This document shows positions 1 to 9,119 of a DNA stretch of 64,000 bases, piece by piece. The position numbers and the translations under genes were made by a program. The stretch covers positions 806,001 through 870,000 of the forward strand of contig CBDHGL010000002.1 in the NCBI GenBank assembly GCA_965263105.1, given 5' to 3'. Below the pieces are notes generated by a model, which worked only from the letters and a program-made list of their open reading frames with translations, was not told where the DNA came from and ran no database searches. The DNA comes from JBCCTX01 sp965263105 (GTDB lineage Bacteria > Bacteroidota > Bacteroidia > J057). Position 1 is the first letter of the stretch. Each line of letters starts with the position of its first letter.

Positions 1-308
1 CTTTTGCTGCTGCGGCTCGACGGCCTGTAGAGAAGAAGAACCTCGATGGAGTTAATCTTCTGCCCTATCTCAAAGGAGAAAAGGAGGAGTCTCCCCACGA
101 AGCCCTCTTCTGGTCCTTCCGAGCCAAAATGGCCTATCGAGAAGGCGATTGGAAAATCGTCCAGGACGGTGGAAGCCGTCTGGTAGAGCTGTATAAGCTG
201 GCGGAGGATCTAAAAGAATCGGAAAATCTGGCGGAAAGCCATCCTCAAAGGCTTAAAGAGATGCTGGCAGCATGGGAGAAGATGCGAGAGGAATTAAAGG
301 GTCGGTAG
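1..308 (+). CDS. Sulfatase (arylsulfatase family), C-terminal end only
   Basis: The window opens inside an open frame (first full codon at base 3) that runs to the TAG at 306-308. The translation has the usual sulfatase tail: a 'LDGVNLLPYL' segment, then a 'LFW..R..MAYREGDWKIV' strand, then 'LVELYKLAEDLKESENLA' and a short helical end. In sulfatases this part follows the catalytic domain and contributes a C-terminal subdomain. The formylglycine site and signal peptide lie outside the window, so the substrate (sulfated glycan or aryl sulfate) cannot be judged. Sulfatases are common in marine Bacteroidota that degrade algal polysaccharides. Family assignment is fairly secure although only about 101 residues are visible. 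Confidence 0.8.
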   Translation, partial: FAAAARRPVEKKNLDGVNLLPYLKGEKEESPHEALFWSFRAKMAYREGDWKIVQDGGSRLVELYKLAEDLKESENLAESHPQRLKEMLAAWEKMREELKGR

Positions 309-388
309 CTGCTAGCGTGATCGATAAATTTTATGCATGTGATCCAAACATGTTCTAAATTGGGCGTATAACCTATAAAACACCTCCC

Positions 389-1702
389 ATGAAAGCAATC
401 ATACCATTAACCAATCGAAAACGCCTCGTCATAGTTGGAGGAGGCTTTGGCGGAATCAAACTCGCCAAGGCCCTGAGAAAGTCCCCCTTCCAGGTGGTGT
501 TGATTGACAAAAATAATTTCCACACCTTTCAACCCTTGTTGTATCAGGTGGCTACGGGAGGCTTAGAGCCCGATTCCATTGCCTTTCCCCTCCGGAAGAT
601 ATTCGGCAAACAAGACAATTTCGTTTTCCGCATGGCCGAGGTACAACGGATAGATACGGACGAGAAAACGCTATATACCAATATTGGTTCAGTCTCTTTT
701 GATTACCTGGTTCTGGCTACGGGTACAGGGAGTCATTTTTTTGGTATGAAAAATGTCGAGGCCCATGCCTTTGGCCTGAAAACCGTTGTTGAGGCTGTCG
801 ATTTGAGAAGTTTAACCTTACAGAACTTCGAACAAGCCCTTCAGGAAAGCGACCCTGAAGCCCGAGCCCGGCTCATGCAATTTGTCGTAGTGGGAGGAGG
901 CCCTACGGGAGTGGAAATGGCCGGGGCTCTTGCAGAGCTCAAACGACACGTCCTACCCAATGACTATCCCGAATTGGACCTGCGGCAGATGGAGGTTCAT
1001 CTTATAGAAGCAGGCCCCAAAATCTTGGGGGCTATGTCGGAGGAGGCTCAGGTGAATGCCAAAAAAGCCCTGGAAAAAATGGGCGTCCATATTTGGCTCG
1101 ATACCTTTGTAACAGAATACGACGGGGAACGGGTCTATACCAAGGATGGGCCGAGCTTCGATACCTATATGGTCCTCTGGGCTGCGGGAATCAAAGGAAT
1201 GGTACCGGAAGGAATCAGGGATCTGGAACTAGGGCCTGGTCATCGAATACCGGTAAACGAATTCAATCAGATAGCGGGACATGACTCCCTATTCGCTTTG
1301 GGAGATGTGGCCTATATGAGTACAGAGGCCTTTCCCAAGGGTTATCCCCAGGTAGCCCCGGTAGCGATCCAGCAGGCGGAAAATTTGGCAAAAAATCTTG
1401 TTCGCCGGGAAAAGGGCAAAGAAATGGAAGCCTTTTCCTATTTTGATAAGGGTTCTATGGCAACTGTAGGGAGAAATAAGGCCGTTGTGGACATAAAGGG
1501 ATTTCACTTGAAGGGATTTTTGGCCTGGCTGACCTGGATGTTTGTTCACCTGCTTTTTTTGATGGGCTTTCGAAACAAATTGGTAGTTTTGATGAATTGG
1601 GTATACAGTTACTTTACGTATGATAAGGGGACGCGACTTATTCTCAGACCCATAAGCCGGGTAAGGAACCAGGAAAGGAAAACGGAACATCTGGTTTCAT
1701 AA
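389..1702 (+). CDS. ndh: Type II NADH dehydrogenase (NDH-2)
   Basis: A 437-residue flavoprotein that would oxidise NADH and reduce membrane quinone without pumping protons. The N-terminal FAD fold has 'VIVGGGFGG' at about residues 14-22, followed by the NDH-2-like 'NFHTFQPLLYQVATGGL'. A second nucleotide-binding motif 'VVVGGGPTGVEMAG' lies near residue 166. 'LFALGDVAY' is the FAD-binding motif that normally contacts the isoalloxazine. The C-terminus (about 376-412) is hydrophobic and aromatic, as expected for the amphipathic membrane anchor of NDH-2. Length is normal for the family. It stands 18 nt ahead of the patatin-like gene on the same strand, so the two may be co-transcribed. Confidence 0.92.
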   Translation: MKAIIPLTNRKRLVIVGGGFGGIKLAKALRKSPFQVVLIDKNNFHTFQPLLYQVATGGLEPDSIAFPLRKIFGKQDNFVFRMAEVQRIDTDEKTLYTNIGSVSFDYLVLATGTGSHFFGMKNVEAHAFGLKTVVEAVDLRSLTLQNFEQALQESDPEARARLMQFVVVGGGPTGVEMAGALAELKRHVLPNDYPELDLRQMEVHLIEAGPKILGAMSEEAQVNAKKALEKMGVHIWLDTFVTEYDGERVYTKDGPSFDTYMVLWAAGIKGMVPEGIRDLELGPGHRIPVNEFNQIAGHDSLFALGDVAYMSTEAFPKGYPQVAPVAIQQAENLAKNLVRREKGKEMEAFSYFDKGSMATVGRNKAVVDIKGFHLKGFLAWLTWMFVHLLFLMGFRNKLVVLMNWVYSYFTYDKGTRLILRPISRVRNQERKTEHLVS

Positions 1703-1720
1703 TGACCACATATTTATTTT

Positions 1721-4018
1721 ATGACTTGGGAAAAAATAAAGGACTGGGGTAATACCATCATGGAGTCTCTCCCCATGAAACTCTTGGTCATCCAAGTCAA
1801 GTTGCATGTGACAGTAATTGCCCTTTGGCTCATCTTATTGGGAGTGATTAATGGCATAATCGCCTCGGACCTGGGAGGAGCCTATTTGTTACTCGAGCCG
1901 GAATACCTGGGAAAAGAAAATTTTTGGAGCACCTTCCTCGTAGGTTCCGCATTGGGAGCCTTTCTCTTTGCCTATCAAATCACCATTTACATTGGGGAGA
2001 GTTACCGCTTCCATTTCATCGCCTTTGAATCCAACCCCTTTATCACGTTTTCCTACAACAACTTCCTTATCCCAGGCATTTTTCTCTTCTGGTATTTTTG
2101 GCGCTTTTTAGACTTTCATATCGTTACAGAAGGGACATTTTCCTGGCAGGTAGCTGAAAAATTTTTCGGCCTTATCTTGGGGATTTTGACCATATTCCTT
2201 TTGTCCGCTAGTTTCTTCTTTGCCAAGAGATCGCTGACGAGTTTCTTAGAACAGTTTCTTTCCAAAGGCTGGGAAAGGGGGCAGGGAAGAAGAAATAGAC
2301 GGGTAATCCTCAAAAAAGCACGCGCTACCTTTCGCACCCCCCTTCGAGCCAAATATTACCTACGCTTCCCCTTTAAGGTAATTGATGTGGGGAACATGCC
2401 GCCTGTTGCCTTTCGTACCATCGTCCAAAACTTAAACCAGCGACATGAACGGCTTTTACTGATTCAGATTCTCACCTTTATACTCATCGTGATTTTAGGG
2501 CTGCTGGAGGAACATCCTTTGCTACAAATTCCCGCGGGGGCCAGTATGCTCCTGGTACTTTCCCTAGCTCTCATGATATTTGGGGCCATTACCTTTTGGT
2601 ACCGCAAACTGGGCTTGATAGTTATCCTCATTTTTCTCGTATTTCTCTTTGTATTTCCCAAAATTGAAGGTATACAGGACCGCCACCAGGCCTTTGGGAT
2701 GAACTATAAGGTTGAGCCAGCAACCTATTCTACCGATGTGCTTTATTCCTGTATCAAACAGGATACCATCGAGGCAGATCTCCAACATACCCGAAAGATC
2801 CTAGAAGCCTGGAAAACATGGAAACAAGAAGTGGACCCCTCGCATGAAAAGCCCCAGGCGGTATTTCTAATGGCATCAGGAGGGGGCTTGCGCTCGGCGT
2901 TTTGGACCTTCCGTCTCTTACAGTATGTGGATAGCGTAACTCAGGGTAAAATTGCGCAAGATGTCAGGCTGATCTCTGGGGCTTCAGGAGGCATGATAGG
3001 CCTGGCCTATTACAGAGAATTACAGCTAAAGCGACTACAGGGCAAATCCATCGTCCTTCACGATCCCCGATATCGGGAAAATATCTCCCAGGACTTACTG
3101 AATCGGGTTTTTTTCAAAACCTTCACCGATAAGTTTTTGCCTAATTTTTCTGTAGAAATTGGGGATAAAAAATACATCAAGGAAAGTGGGTATTCCTTTG
3201 ATCAACAAATGGGAATCAATATGCCCGAATTTGGGGGAAAGCGCTTGGGCGACTATGCCGAATGGGAACAAAAAGGCATGCTCTTTCCCGCCGTTATTAC
3301 CCCCACAATTTTGAATCAGGGGCGCCGCCTGTTTATTTCTTCACAGCCTATTTCCTTTCTGGTACGTCCTTACCAGATAACCCCCCTTTTCCAAACCCGC
3401 TCCCACGGCGTAGAGTTTCGTAGGCTATTTGCCCAACAAGAACCTGACAGCTTGCGCCTGGTGACAGCCTTGCGGATGAATGCCACTTTCCCCTTCATTT
3501 TGCCTATCATGTCCCTCCCTTCCGAACCCAAGATGCTCGTTATGGATGCAGGAGCCATCGACAATTATGGCTCCCAAACAGCCATCCATTACCTCTTTGA
3601 GTTTAGGGATTGGTTTGCCAAGAACACGTCACGGGTCATCTTTATACAACTGCGCGACAATGTCCGGGAAGACCCCATCATTGATTTCGCTGGAAACGAC
3701 ATCATCAGTCGTCAACTTACCCCGCTCGGAAATGGCTACTATTCCATGGCTGAAGCCAAAGATTTAGCCAGCGATTACCTCTTCGCTGCCCTAATGGAAT
3801 GGTACGAAGGACCCGTAGAACTGATCTCCTTTGAGTATCCAAGGGAAACCCTGGACGCTCCAGCTTCCTTAAGCTTTCACCTGACTAAAAGAGAAAAAGA
3901 GAACATTCTCAATAATACTTTTACTCAGAGTAATAGAAAAGGGCTCAAAAAATTGGAAGAGTTGTATACGTTTCCCCAAAGCAATCCCATCAATGTAGCT
4001 GGGGGAGGAGGCAGATGA
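1721..4018 (+). CDS. Membrane-anchored patatin-like phospholipase
   Basis: A 765-residue protein in two halves. The first ~320 residues hold several hydrophobic segments typical of transmembrane helices. The second half is a patatin-like acyl hydrolase. It has the glycine-rich oxyanion stretch 'ASGGGLRSAF' (about 385-394), the nucleophile motif 'SGASGG' with Ser422, and 'MDAGAID' with Asp609 as the probable second member of the Ser-Asp dyad; the usual DGG/DGA is DAG here. Patatins hydrolyse acyl esters of phospholipids or other lipids. The large membrane domain suggests it works on bilayer lipids or is tethered to the inner membrane. It follows the NADH dehydrogenase closely; no functional link is evident. 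Lipase family is well supported, substrate unknown. Confidence 0.85.
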   Translation: MTWEKIKDWGNTIMESLPMKLLVIQVKLHVTVIALWLILLGVINGIIASDLGGAYLLLEPEYLGKENFWSTFLVGSALGAFLFAYQITIYIGESYRFHFIAFESNPFITFSYNNFLIPGIFLFWYFWRFLDFHIVTEGTFSWQVAEKFFGLILGILTIFLLSASFFFAKRSLTSFLEQFLSKGWERGQGRRNRRVILKKARATFRTPLRAKYYLRFPFKVIDVGNMPPVAFRTIVQNLNQRHERLLLIQILTFILIVILGLLEEHPLLQIPAGASMLLVLSLALMIFGAITFWYRKLGLIVILIFLVFLFVFPKIEGIQDRHQAFGMNYKVEPATYSTDVLYSCIKQDTIEADLQHTRKILEAWKTWKQEVDPSHEKPQAVFLMASGGGLRSAFWTFRLLQYVDSVTQGKIAQDVRLISGASGGMIGLAYYRELQLKRLQGKSIVLHDPRYRENISQDLLNRVFFKTFTDKFLPNFSVEIGDKKYIKESGYSFDQQMGINMPEFGGKRLGDYAEWEQKGMLFPAVITPTILNQGRRLFISSQPISFLVRPYQITPLFQTRSHGVEFRRLFAQQEPDSLRLVTALRMNATFPFILPIMSLPSEPKMLVMDAGAIDNYGSQTAIHYLFEFRDWFAKNTSRVIFIQLRDNVREDPIIDFAGNDIISRQLTPLGNGYYSMAEAKDLASDYLFAALMEWYEGPVELISFEYPRETLDAPASLSFHLTKREKENILNNTFTQSNRKGLKKLEELYTFPQSNPINVAGGGGR

Positions 4019-4042
4019 CGGGGAAGTTTTTTGCCTAAAATA

Positions 4043-4279
4043 TCACTTTCTCAATTGGCGAGACCACCATTCATCGAGGCTTAGAACCCCTCTCATGGTA
4101 CTGATGTTAATAGGCATGGCGTCTTTAAAGGATATCTGTGTCCTCTTCTGCACATCCCCTACATCACGGACTGTCACCATTTCTTTTTCAGCATCAAAAG
4201 AAACAATAATCCTTGCTTGATGATCAAAGATCATTGCAGACTTTTGTAGAGCTCTTTGTAGTATCGTGGTCTTAGCCAC
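4043..4279 (-). CDS. Small hypothetical protein
   Basis: A short minus-strand frame with no recognised family. I prefer the GTG at 4277-4279 (78 residues) because an AGAAAGGA stretch precedes it at suitable spacing. The frame stays open to a TTG at 4318, which lacks such a site. The protein has mixed charge, a central beta-rich portion ('RIIVSFDAEKEMVTVRDVGD') and the C-terminus 'SLDEWWSRQLRK', with no signal peptide or membrane segment. It is convergent with the patatin-like gene and faces the AT-rich region with inverted repeats upstream of the FHA protease. It could be a genuine small gene or a chance frame. Confidence 0.4.
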   Translation of the reverse strand: MAKTTILQRALQKSAMIFDHQARIIVSFDAEKEMVTVRDVGDVQKRTQISFKDAMPINISTMRGVLSLDEWWSRQLRK

Positions 4280-4330
4280 GCTTTGGTCCTTTCTTGCGAA
4301 AATTCTCAAAACCCCCAAATTTAGTGTGAC

Positions 4331-4383
4331 AGCCTATATATAAAGATGATTGCTATGAGATATAACGCTCGAATATATAGGCT
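4331..4383. promoter_or_regulatory. Inverted repeat AGCCTATATAT / ATATATAGGCT
   Basis: Bases 4331-4341 and 4373-4383 form a perfect 11-bp inverted repeat with 31 nt between the arms. It lies in an AT-rich noncoding stretch (4280-4719) between a small minus-strand gene and the FHA protease operon. Spaced arms of this kind suit an operator bound by a dimer or a looped pair rather than a terminator, since no T-run follows. The core TATAGG recurs at 4596-4627. Confidence 0.4.
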
Positions 4384-4595
4384 TTATTGTAATTTAACAC
4401 AAAAAAAAGAAAAAACTAGTTACTAAATTATGCCTATTTGCGTAACAAGTAATTTATTCTTCTGGAATTGATATTATCAATACTCGTTTGGAGTAATTAT
4501 GGAATAAACCAAATTAGGTATTATTCTAAATAAGTATTATTAATTCTATCGTAAAAAACCCCTATCTCCTTTATCCGCTAATTCGGCAAGAACCT

Positions 4596-4627
4596 CTATA
4601 GGTTTACCTATAGAAAAATGTATAGGT
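4596..4627. promoter_or_regulatory. Palindrome CTATAGGT-TT-ACCTATAG plus a third half-site
   Basis: An 18-bp palindrome occupies 4596-4613 (8-bp arms, TT centre), and a further TATAGGT half-site begins at 4621. It stands about 107 nt before the start of the FHA-protease gene, a reasonable place for a repressor or activator site for the phospho-signalling operon. No regulator gene is adjacent, so the binding protein is unknown. The rest of 4280-4719 is AT-rich with no other gene I can support. Confidence 0.42.
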
Positions 4628-4719
4628 ATTGCCCTAAAAATCCTGTGTATGCCTGTATTTCCTCGAAATAGGCAGTTGATCAACTTTGTGGAGAACATAA
4701 TTCAACAAATCAACTGGTT

Positions 4720-6384
4720 ATGAAAAAGGAAATAAAACACATCATCATCCGCTACCTTAGTGGCTCAAAGGAAAACCAAATTGAAGAGTTTGACTACGCA
4801 GGCAACGATGCCCTTAGCTTTGGACGATCTGCCGACTGCCACATGCAATTTGACGCTGAGCAGGACTCAGGGGTGAGCCGTCAACATGGCATCATCTCAA
4901 AAGGCGACAATCCGGGCAGTTTTTATATCGAAGACCTGGGAAGTCTTAATGGTACCTTTGTCAATGGAGAAAAGATAACGGGGAGTCAACTCCTAAAACC
5001 TGGAGATGAAATTACCTTGGGTCCAAAGGGTCCCAAATTCTCTTTTGATATCTACCCACGCGTCCAAGATAACCTCGCAACCCAAGTAGTAAACATAGGT
5101 CCTGAGGTGGGAGCCACACAAGAGGTGTCTCTTACTGCTCAGGAAGTAGGGGCACCTGAAAAAACCGGCATTGGAAAAGAGACATTTGAAAGAGCTATCG
5201 TCAATGAGCGAAAAAGGTCTCAAAAGACAACGGTTTCTATCTTGGCAGCTGCTGTACTGGTATTACTCACGCTAGGATATACTTTCCGAGATTCTATCCT
5301 TCCTGAGCCTCCTGTGGTGGAAATTCCTGAAATGCCCGAGATTGATCAGCCTATGAATGTCGCAAACATTGCCCAAAGCAATGCCGATAAGGTGGTCTTT
5401 ATCGAATTTGGCTATAAGCTCATTCACACAGGCTCTGGGGACGATGTCTACCATCACTATAGCCTTCAAAAGGACAAAGAGACTGGAAAAGAATACCTCG
5501 TTCCTCTTTTTATTGAAGTAGAACCCGGAATCATAGAGCCTTACTTAGGCTTAAAAAAGGATGTTACTTATGGCGCTCCAATTGCCGTTTCTGGGGCGAC
5601 TGGTACAGGATTCATCGTAGATAAGGATGGCTTTATCCTAACCAATAGGCATGTTGCTGCCAATTGGAATTCCTCTTATCAATTTGGCCCAAATGTCCAG
5701 GAGGGATACTTATATAGAAATGTGGGAGGGGAATGGAAAATAGTGGGAACCACTCGAGCTCCTTCCAACTGGGTTCCAGCAGAAACGCGCTTTTTTGGGC
5801 AAAAGCCTATGTCTGGAAAATTGATTGAGGGTGCTAACACCTATATGGACGTAACCTTCGCCAAAACTGATCAGCGTACTCCTGCCAAAATCGTACGGGT
5901 AAGTAATACCCATGATGTGGCGATGATTAAAATTGACCTTCCTGGAAACTTGGTTCCTGTAGAATTGGCACCAGAGAACGAAGAAGTTCTTCAAGGACAA
6001 AAAATCGCTGTATTGGGTTATCCAGGTCTGTCTCCAGAAGTGGCTGTTGCCAAAATCTCACAGGACTTTTCCAACAGAAGGACTCAAATTTTGTCTGTGC
6101 CCGATCCAACCATTACAGATGGCACCGTAGGCAAAATCATACGGGGATCCAATCCTACCAATGAAGCAGTAGGAGGTTACTACAGCTCTATCGGCGAGTA
6201 CTATCAACTGACAGCCAGCGAAACAGGTGCTGGAAATAGTGGGGGGCCTGTCTTCAACAAGGACGGAAAGGTAATCGGTATATTCTCTGCCTCCCTCACC
6301 TCTGGCGAAGGAGCGCGGGTAACCTTTGCCATCCCCATCAAATACGGCATTGACCTCATGAATTCCCAACAGGTAATCCGATAG
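4720..6384 (+). CDS. FHA-domain, membrane-anchored trypsin-like serine protease
   Basis: 554 residues. An N-terminal FHA domain (about 28-107) has 'FGRSADC', 'SRQHGII' and 'LGSLNGTFVNG', the phosphothreonine-binding loops. One transmembrane segment follows (about 169-189). Beyond it is a chymotrypsin/HtrA-type protease with the triad His311 ('TNRHVAAN'), Asp399 ('HDVAMIKID') and Ser507 ('GAGNSGGP'). No PDZ domain is visible. The arrangement places phosphopeptide recognition in the cytoplasm and proteolysis outside the inner membrane. The next genes are a PP2C phosphatase and a PknB-like kinase, so kinase-made phosphothreonine probably recruits or controls this protease. The insert between His and Asp is longer than in typical HtrA. 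Inside-out signalling is inferred, not shown. Confidence 0.88.
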   Translation: MKKEIKHIIIRYLSGSKENQIEEFDYAGNDALSFGRSADCHMQFDAEQDSGVSRQHGIISKGDNPGSFYIEDLGSLNGTFVNGEKITGSQLLKPGDEITLGPKGPKFSFDIYPRVQDNLATQVVNIGPEVGATQEVSLTAQEVGAPEKTGIGKETFERAIVNERKRSQKTTVSILAAAVLVLLTLGYTFRDSILPEPPVVEIPEMPEIDQPMNVANIAQSNADKVVFIEFGYKLIHTGSGDDVYHHYSLQKDKETGKEYLVPLFIEVEPGIIEPYLGLKKDVTYGAPIAVSGATGTGFIVDKDGFILTNRHVAANWNSSYQFGPNVQEGYLYRNVGGEWKIVGTTRAPSNWVPAETRFFGQKPMSGKLIEGANTYMDVTFAKTDQRTPAKIVRVSNTHDVAMIKIDLPGNLVPVELAPENEEVLQGQKIAVLGYPGLSPEVAVAKISQDFSNRRTQILSVPDPTITDGTVGKIIRGSNPTNEAVGGYYSSIGEYYQLTASETGAGNSGGPVFNKDGKVIGIFSASLTSGEGARVTFAIPIKYGIDLMNSQQVIR

Positions 6385-6429
6385 TAGCCGCACTTAATAA
6401 GCCATTTTTCCACAGTCAATCCACACGCT

Positions 6430-7293
6430 ATGGCATTCCTATTTCGAAAAAAGAAACCCAAGGTTCACCCTTCTTCTGGCTCAACTCCCCCTTCATCCAT
6501 AGACTATCGCGCCGTCGCCTCTACAGATGTTGGATCGGTTCGGAATAACAATGAAGACAACCTGATATTTATCAGGCCTCATGATCCAGATAGGCAGAAG
6601 ACAAAAGGATGTGTGGCTCTGGTAGCCGATGGAATGGGAGGCCATAGCAGTGGAGAGATTGCTTCTCAAATGGCAACCGAAGTGATTCCCAGAAACTACT
6701 TTGACAGCCCTCAGGATACCCTGAAGGCCCTCCAAAAGTCCTTTGAAAAAGCGAACAGGCTGATTTTTAAGAAGGCCCAGGAGAAAGCTCAATTAAAAGG
6801 GATGGGAACAACTTGTACTGTGGTAGTCCTCCAGGGGAAAAAGCTTTTTCTAGGACACGTAGGCGACAGCAGAGCCTATTTATTCAAAGGAGAAAGTCCC
6901 ATTCAGTTATCTTCCGATCACACCTATGTGCAACACTTGCTCGAGCAAGGCTTGATCCAAGCGGAAGAAGTGGAGAGCCATCCAGATCGCAACCTCATCA
7001 CCCAGGCTATGGGGACAGCTCCCCAACTGAAGGCCGATTACCAAGCCTTGGTGCAAAAGCTTGAGATAGGAAACATCCTAATGCTGTGCAGCGATGGGCT
7101 ATATGAATATATCTCTGAAGAGGAATGGATTCCCATCCTCCGGAAATTTTCCCTAGGAGAGGCGGCAGAGAAATTTATCAGCCTGGCAAAACAGCGAGGA
7201 GGACACGACAATATCTCCATCCTTCTGGTAGAAGCGATCCCTTCAGCGACTCAAAATTCTCAGCGTGTAACCACAAATCTCAGCCTATCATGA
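6430..7293 (+). CDS. PP2C-family Ser/Thr phosphatase
   Basis: A 287-residue soluble metal-dependent phosphatase of the bacterial PrpC/Stp type. Diagnostic motifs occur in order: 'VRNNNEDN' (metal-binding Asp), 'VADGMGGH' (metal-binding DGMGG), 'GHVGDSRAYL', 'LCSDGLYEY' and 'GGHDNISILLVE'. A proline- and lysine-rich N-terminal leader of about 25 residues precedes the domain. The stop overlaps the start of the kinase gene (ATGA), so the pair is translationally coupled, the classic PP2C-PknB arrangement in which the phosphatase reverses the kinase's work. It most likely dephosphorylates the kinase and its targets, possibly including sites read by the upstream FHA protein. Confidence 0.93.
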   Translation: MAFLFRKKKPKVHPSSGSTPPSSIDYRAVASTDVGSVRNNNEDNLIFIRPHDPDRQKTKGCVALVADGMGGHSSGEIASQMATEVIPRNYFDSPQDTLKALQKSFEKANRLIFKKAQEKAQLKGMGTTCTVVVLQGKKLFLGHVGDSRAYLFKGESPIQLSSDHTYVQHLLEQGLIQAEEVESHPDRNLITQAMGTAPQLKADYQALVQKLEIGNILMLCSDGLYEYISEEEWIPILRKFSLGEAAEKFISLAKQRGGHDNISILLVEAIPSATQNSQRVTTNLSLS

Positions 7294-9119
7294 TCGGTAG
7301 AAATATATCCCACTTTCACATTTCCGAAAGCCTGGGCGAAGGCGGAATGGGTCAGGTTTTCAAAGCGACAGATCGCCGCCTGCAACGAGCTGTAGCCCTC
7401 AAGATGCTCAATCCCCACTTGCTAAATGATCCCGCTTCTTTCCAGCGCTTTCAGAATGAAGCCCAGCTCAGCGCCCGGATTTCTCATCCCAATGTGGCTA
7501 CCTTATACGATTTTCTGAAAGACGGTTCTCAGCATTTTATCGTGATGGAGTATGTCGATGGTAAGCCCTTGGATCAACTACTCGACTTACAGGGAAAACT
7601 CCCAGCAGCTACCAGTGCCCAGATTGCGATGCAGGTGCTGGAGGGCTTAGAAGCAGCCCATGACCTGGGAATCACCCATCGAGACCTCAAACCAGGGAAT
7701 ATCATGATTACCAAACGGGGCTTCGTCAAATTGATGGACTTCGGCATTGCCCGCCTGGAAAATGCAGCTAGGATCACACGCCAAAATAGTGTTATCGGCA
7801 CTTTGGAATACCTAGCTCCTGAACTTATCAAAGGGGAAGAACCCAGCAAGTGCTCGGATCTATATGCTTTGGGAGTGATGCTCTTTGAAATGGTCGCTGG
7901 CAAGACTCCTTTCTCTGGAGAAAGTGAAGCCTCCGTACTATACAAGATAAGCCAGGGTAAGGGAGATTTCGAACTTGCAGGTGGGGATAAAAAGCTGGGA
8001 CAAATCATAAAAAAGCTGACGAACAAACAACCTGAACGAAGGTTTCAAAGCACCAGAGAGGCTATTCAGGCCTTGGAAAGGCTCTACAGCCCCGGCAAAA
8101 TTGACACAGCTATCTTTCACTCACAAGTGCTGAGCACAGCCTCTGAAGGAAAAGGTGCAGTTAAGCCAAGCCTGTCTGACTCTTTTTCAGATAAGCTTCC
8201 CCGCCTAAGCCTCCCCAAGCTCCCTCAAGCTCTTCCCCTGGAGGTAGATAAACGCATCATAGGGATTACGGCCTTGCTGTGTTTACTTATTTTGGTAATA
8301 GGGATGCTAAAGCCCGGTTCACCAGGTGCACAGAAAGACATTCCTGAACCTGCTGCAGATTCTCCCACGATTGCCCTAGACCCGGAAAATAGGCTTTCCT
8401 CCGCAAAACTTACCCAGCCCCCACAGGAAACTTTTAGACCCAAACAGTTGCCCCAAGAACCCCAAGGTCTTCCTGTCCTAAAGCAAAAGGGTAAAGAAAC
8501 GGAAGCCGGAAACAATGAAAGGTCGAAAAAATCTCAAGAATCCACGAAGAAACACCGCATCAAACCCCTGGGAGGGGATAATTCCCCCAAAGAATCTCAG
8601 CCGGTAAAGGAAAAACAAGAAGAAACTCCTGTTTCTGGGGAAGTGGAAGAAATCCAAACTCCCCAGAAAGAGAACTCGGAGAAAGCACCCGAGAAAGTGG
8701 TAGAAAAAGAGGAAAGCGCTACCCCAACTCCCGTGGAGAAACCTACCAAGTATGTTCGCTTTCCCGATCTTTCTTTATCTGCAAAACTTACTGAAACCCT
8801 ATCTACAGAGCATAATGCGGAAGGACAAAAAGTGTACTTACAAACGACAGAAGCTACCTATTACAGCAATACCCTAATCATCGCCAAAGGAGCGAAGATT
8901 CAAGGAGAAATTCGGAAGCTACGCAGAGGTAATGGCGGGAAACGCGCCTTTCTCTCTATCAAGCTCCAGGGGATAGAAACGGCTGCAGGAACCTGGCTCC
9001 CAGTCAACTATCCCGAATACAGCAACTTGGACAAATACATAGTCGAATTCAAAAAAGGTTTGGTTCTCAACAACATAAAAATTAAATCACATGGACTCAA
9101 TTTTCCTCAAACAAACTAA
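7290..9119 (+). CDS. PknB-like transmembrane Ser/Thr protein kinase
   Basis: I chose the ATG at 7290, which overlaps the phosphatase stop; the frame is open further upstream, but that part lies within the phosphatase gene. The 609-residue product has a complete kinase domain: 'LGEGGMGQVFKA' P-loop, Lys38, 'HRDLKPGN' with Asp132, 'DFG' Asp150 and 'GTLEYLAPE'. A transmembrane helix lies at about 321-339. It is followed by a Pro/Glu/Lys-rich linker of about 150 residues and a C-terminal beta-rich domain ('TTEATYYSNTLIIAKGAKIQGEI') that recalls VirB10/TrbI-type periplasmic folds. No PASTA repeats are present, so it does not sense muropeptides in the usual way. The long charged linker could span the periplasm. 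Confidence 0.93.
   Translation: MIGRNISHFHISESLGEGGMGQVFKATDRRLQRAVALKMLNPHLLNDPASFQRFQNEAQLSARISHPNVATLYDFLKDGSQHFIVMEYVDGKPLDQLLDLQGKLPAATSAQIAMQVLEGLEAAHDLGITHRDLKPGNIMITKRGFVKLMDFGIARLENAARITRQNSVIGTLEYLAPELIKGEEPSKCSDLYALGVMLFEMVAGKTPFSGESEASVLYKISQGKGDFELAGGDKKLGQIIKKLTNKQPERRFQSTREAIQALERLYSPGKIDTAIFHSQVLSTASEGKGAVKPSLSDSFSDKLPRLSLPKLPQALPLEVDKRIIGITALLCLLILVIGMLKPGSPGAQKDIPEPAADSPTIALDPENRLSSAKLTQPPQETFRPKQLPQEPQGLPVLKQKGKETEAGNNERSKKSQESTKKHRIKPLGGDNSPKESQPVKEKQEETPVSGEVEEIQTPQKENSEKAPEKVVEKEESATPTPVEKPTKYVRFPDLSLSAKLTETLSTEHNAEGQKVYLQTTEATYYSNTLIIAKGAKIQGEIRKLRRGNGGKRAFLSIKLQGIETAAGTWLPVNYPEYSNLDKYIVEFKKGLVLNNIKIKSHGLNFPQTN

Noticed and set aside
1289..1690. 133-codon minus-strand frame opposite the NADH dehydrogenase
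   Set aside because: Shadow frame; the opposite strand encodes an intact flavoprotein C-terminus.
4280..4318. TTG start for the small minus-strand gene
   Set aside because: No ribosome-binding site before it, whereas the internal GTG at 4279 is preceded by AGAAAGGA.
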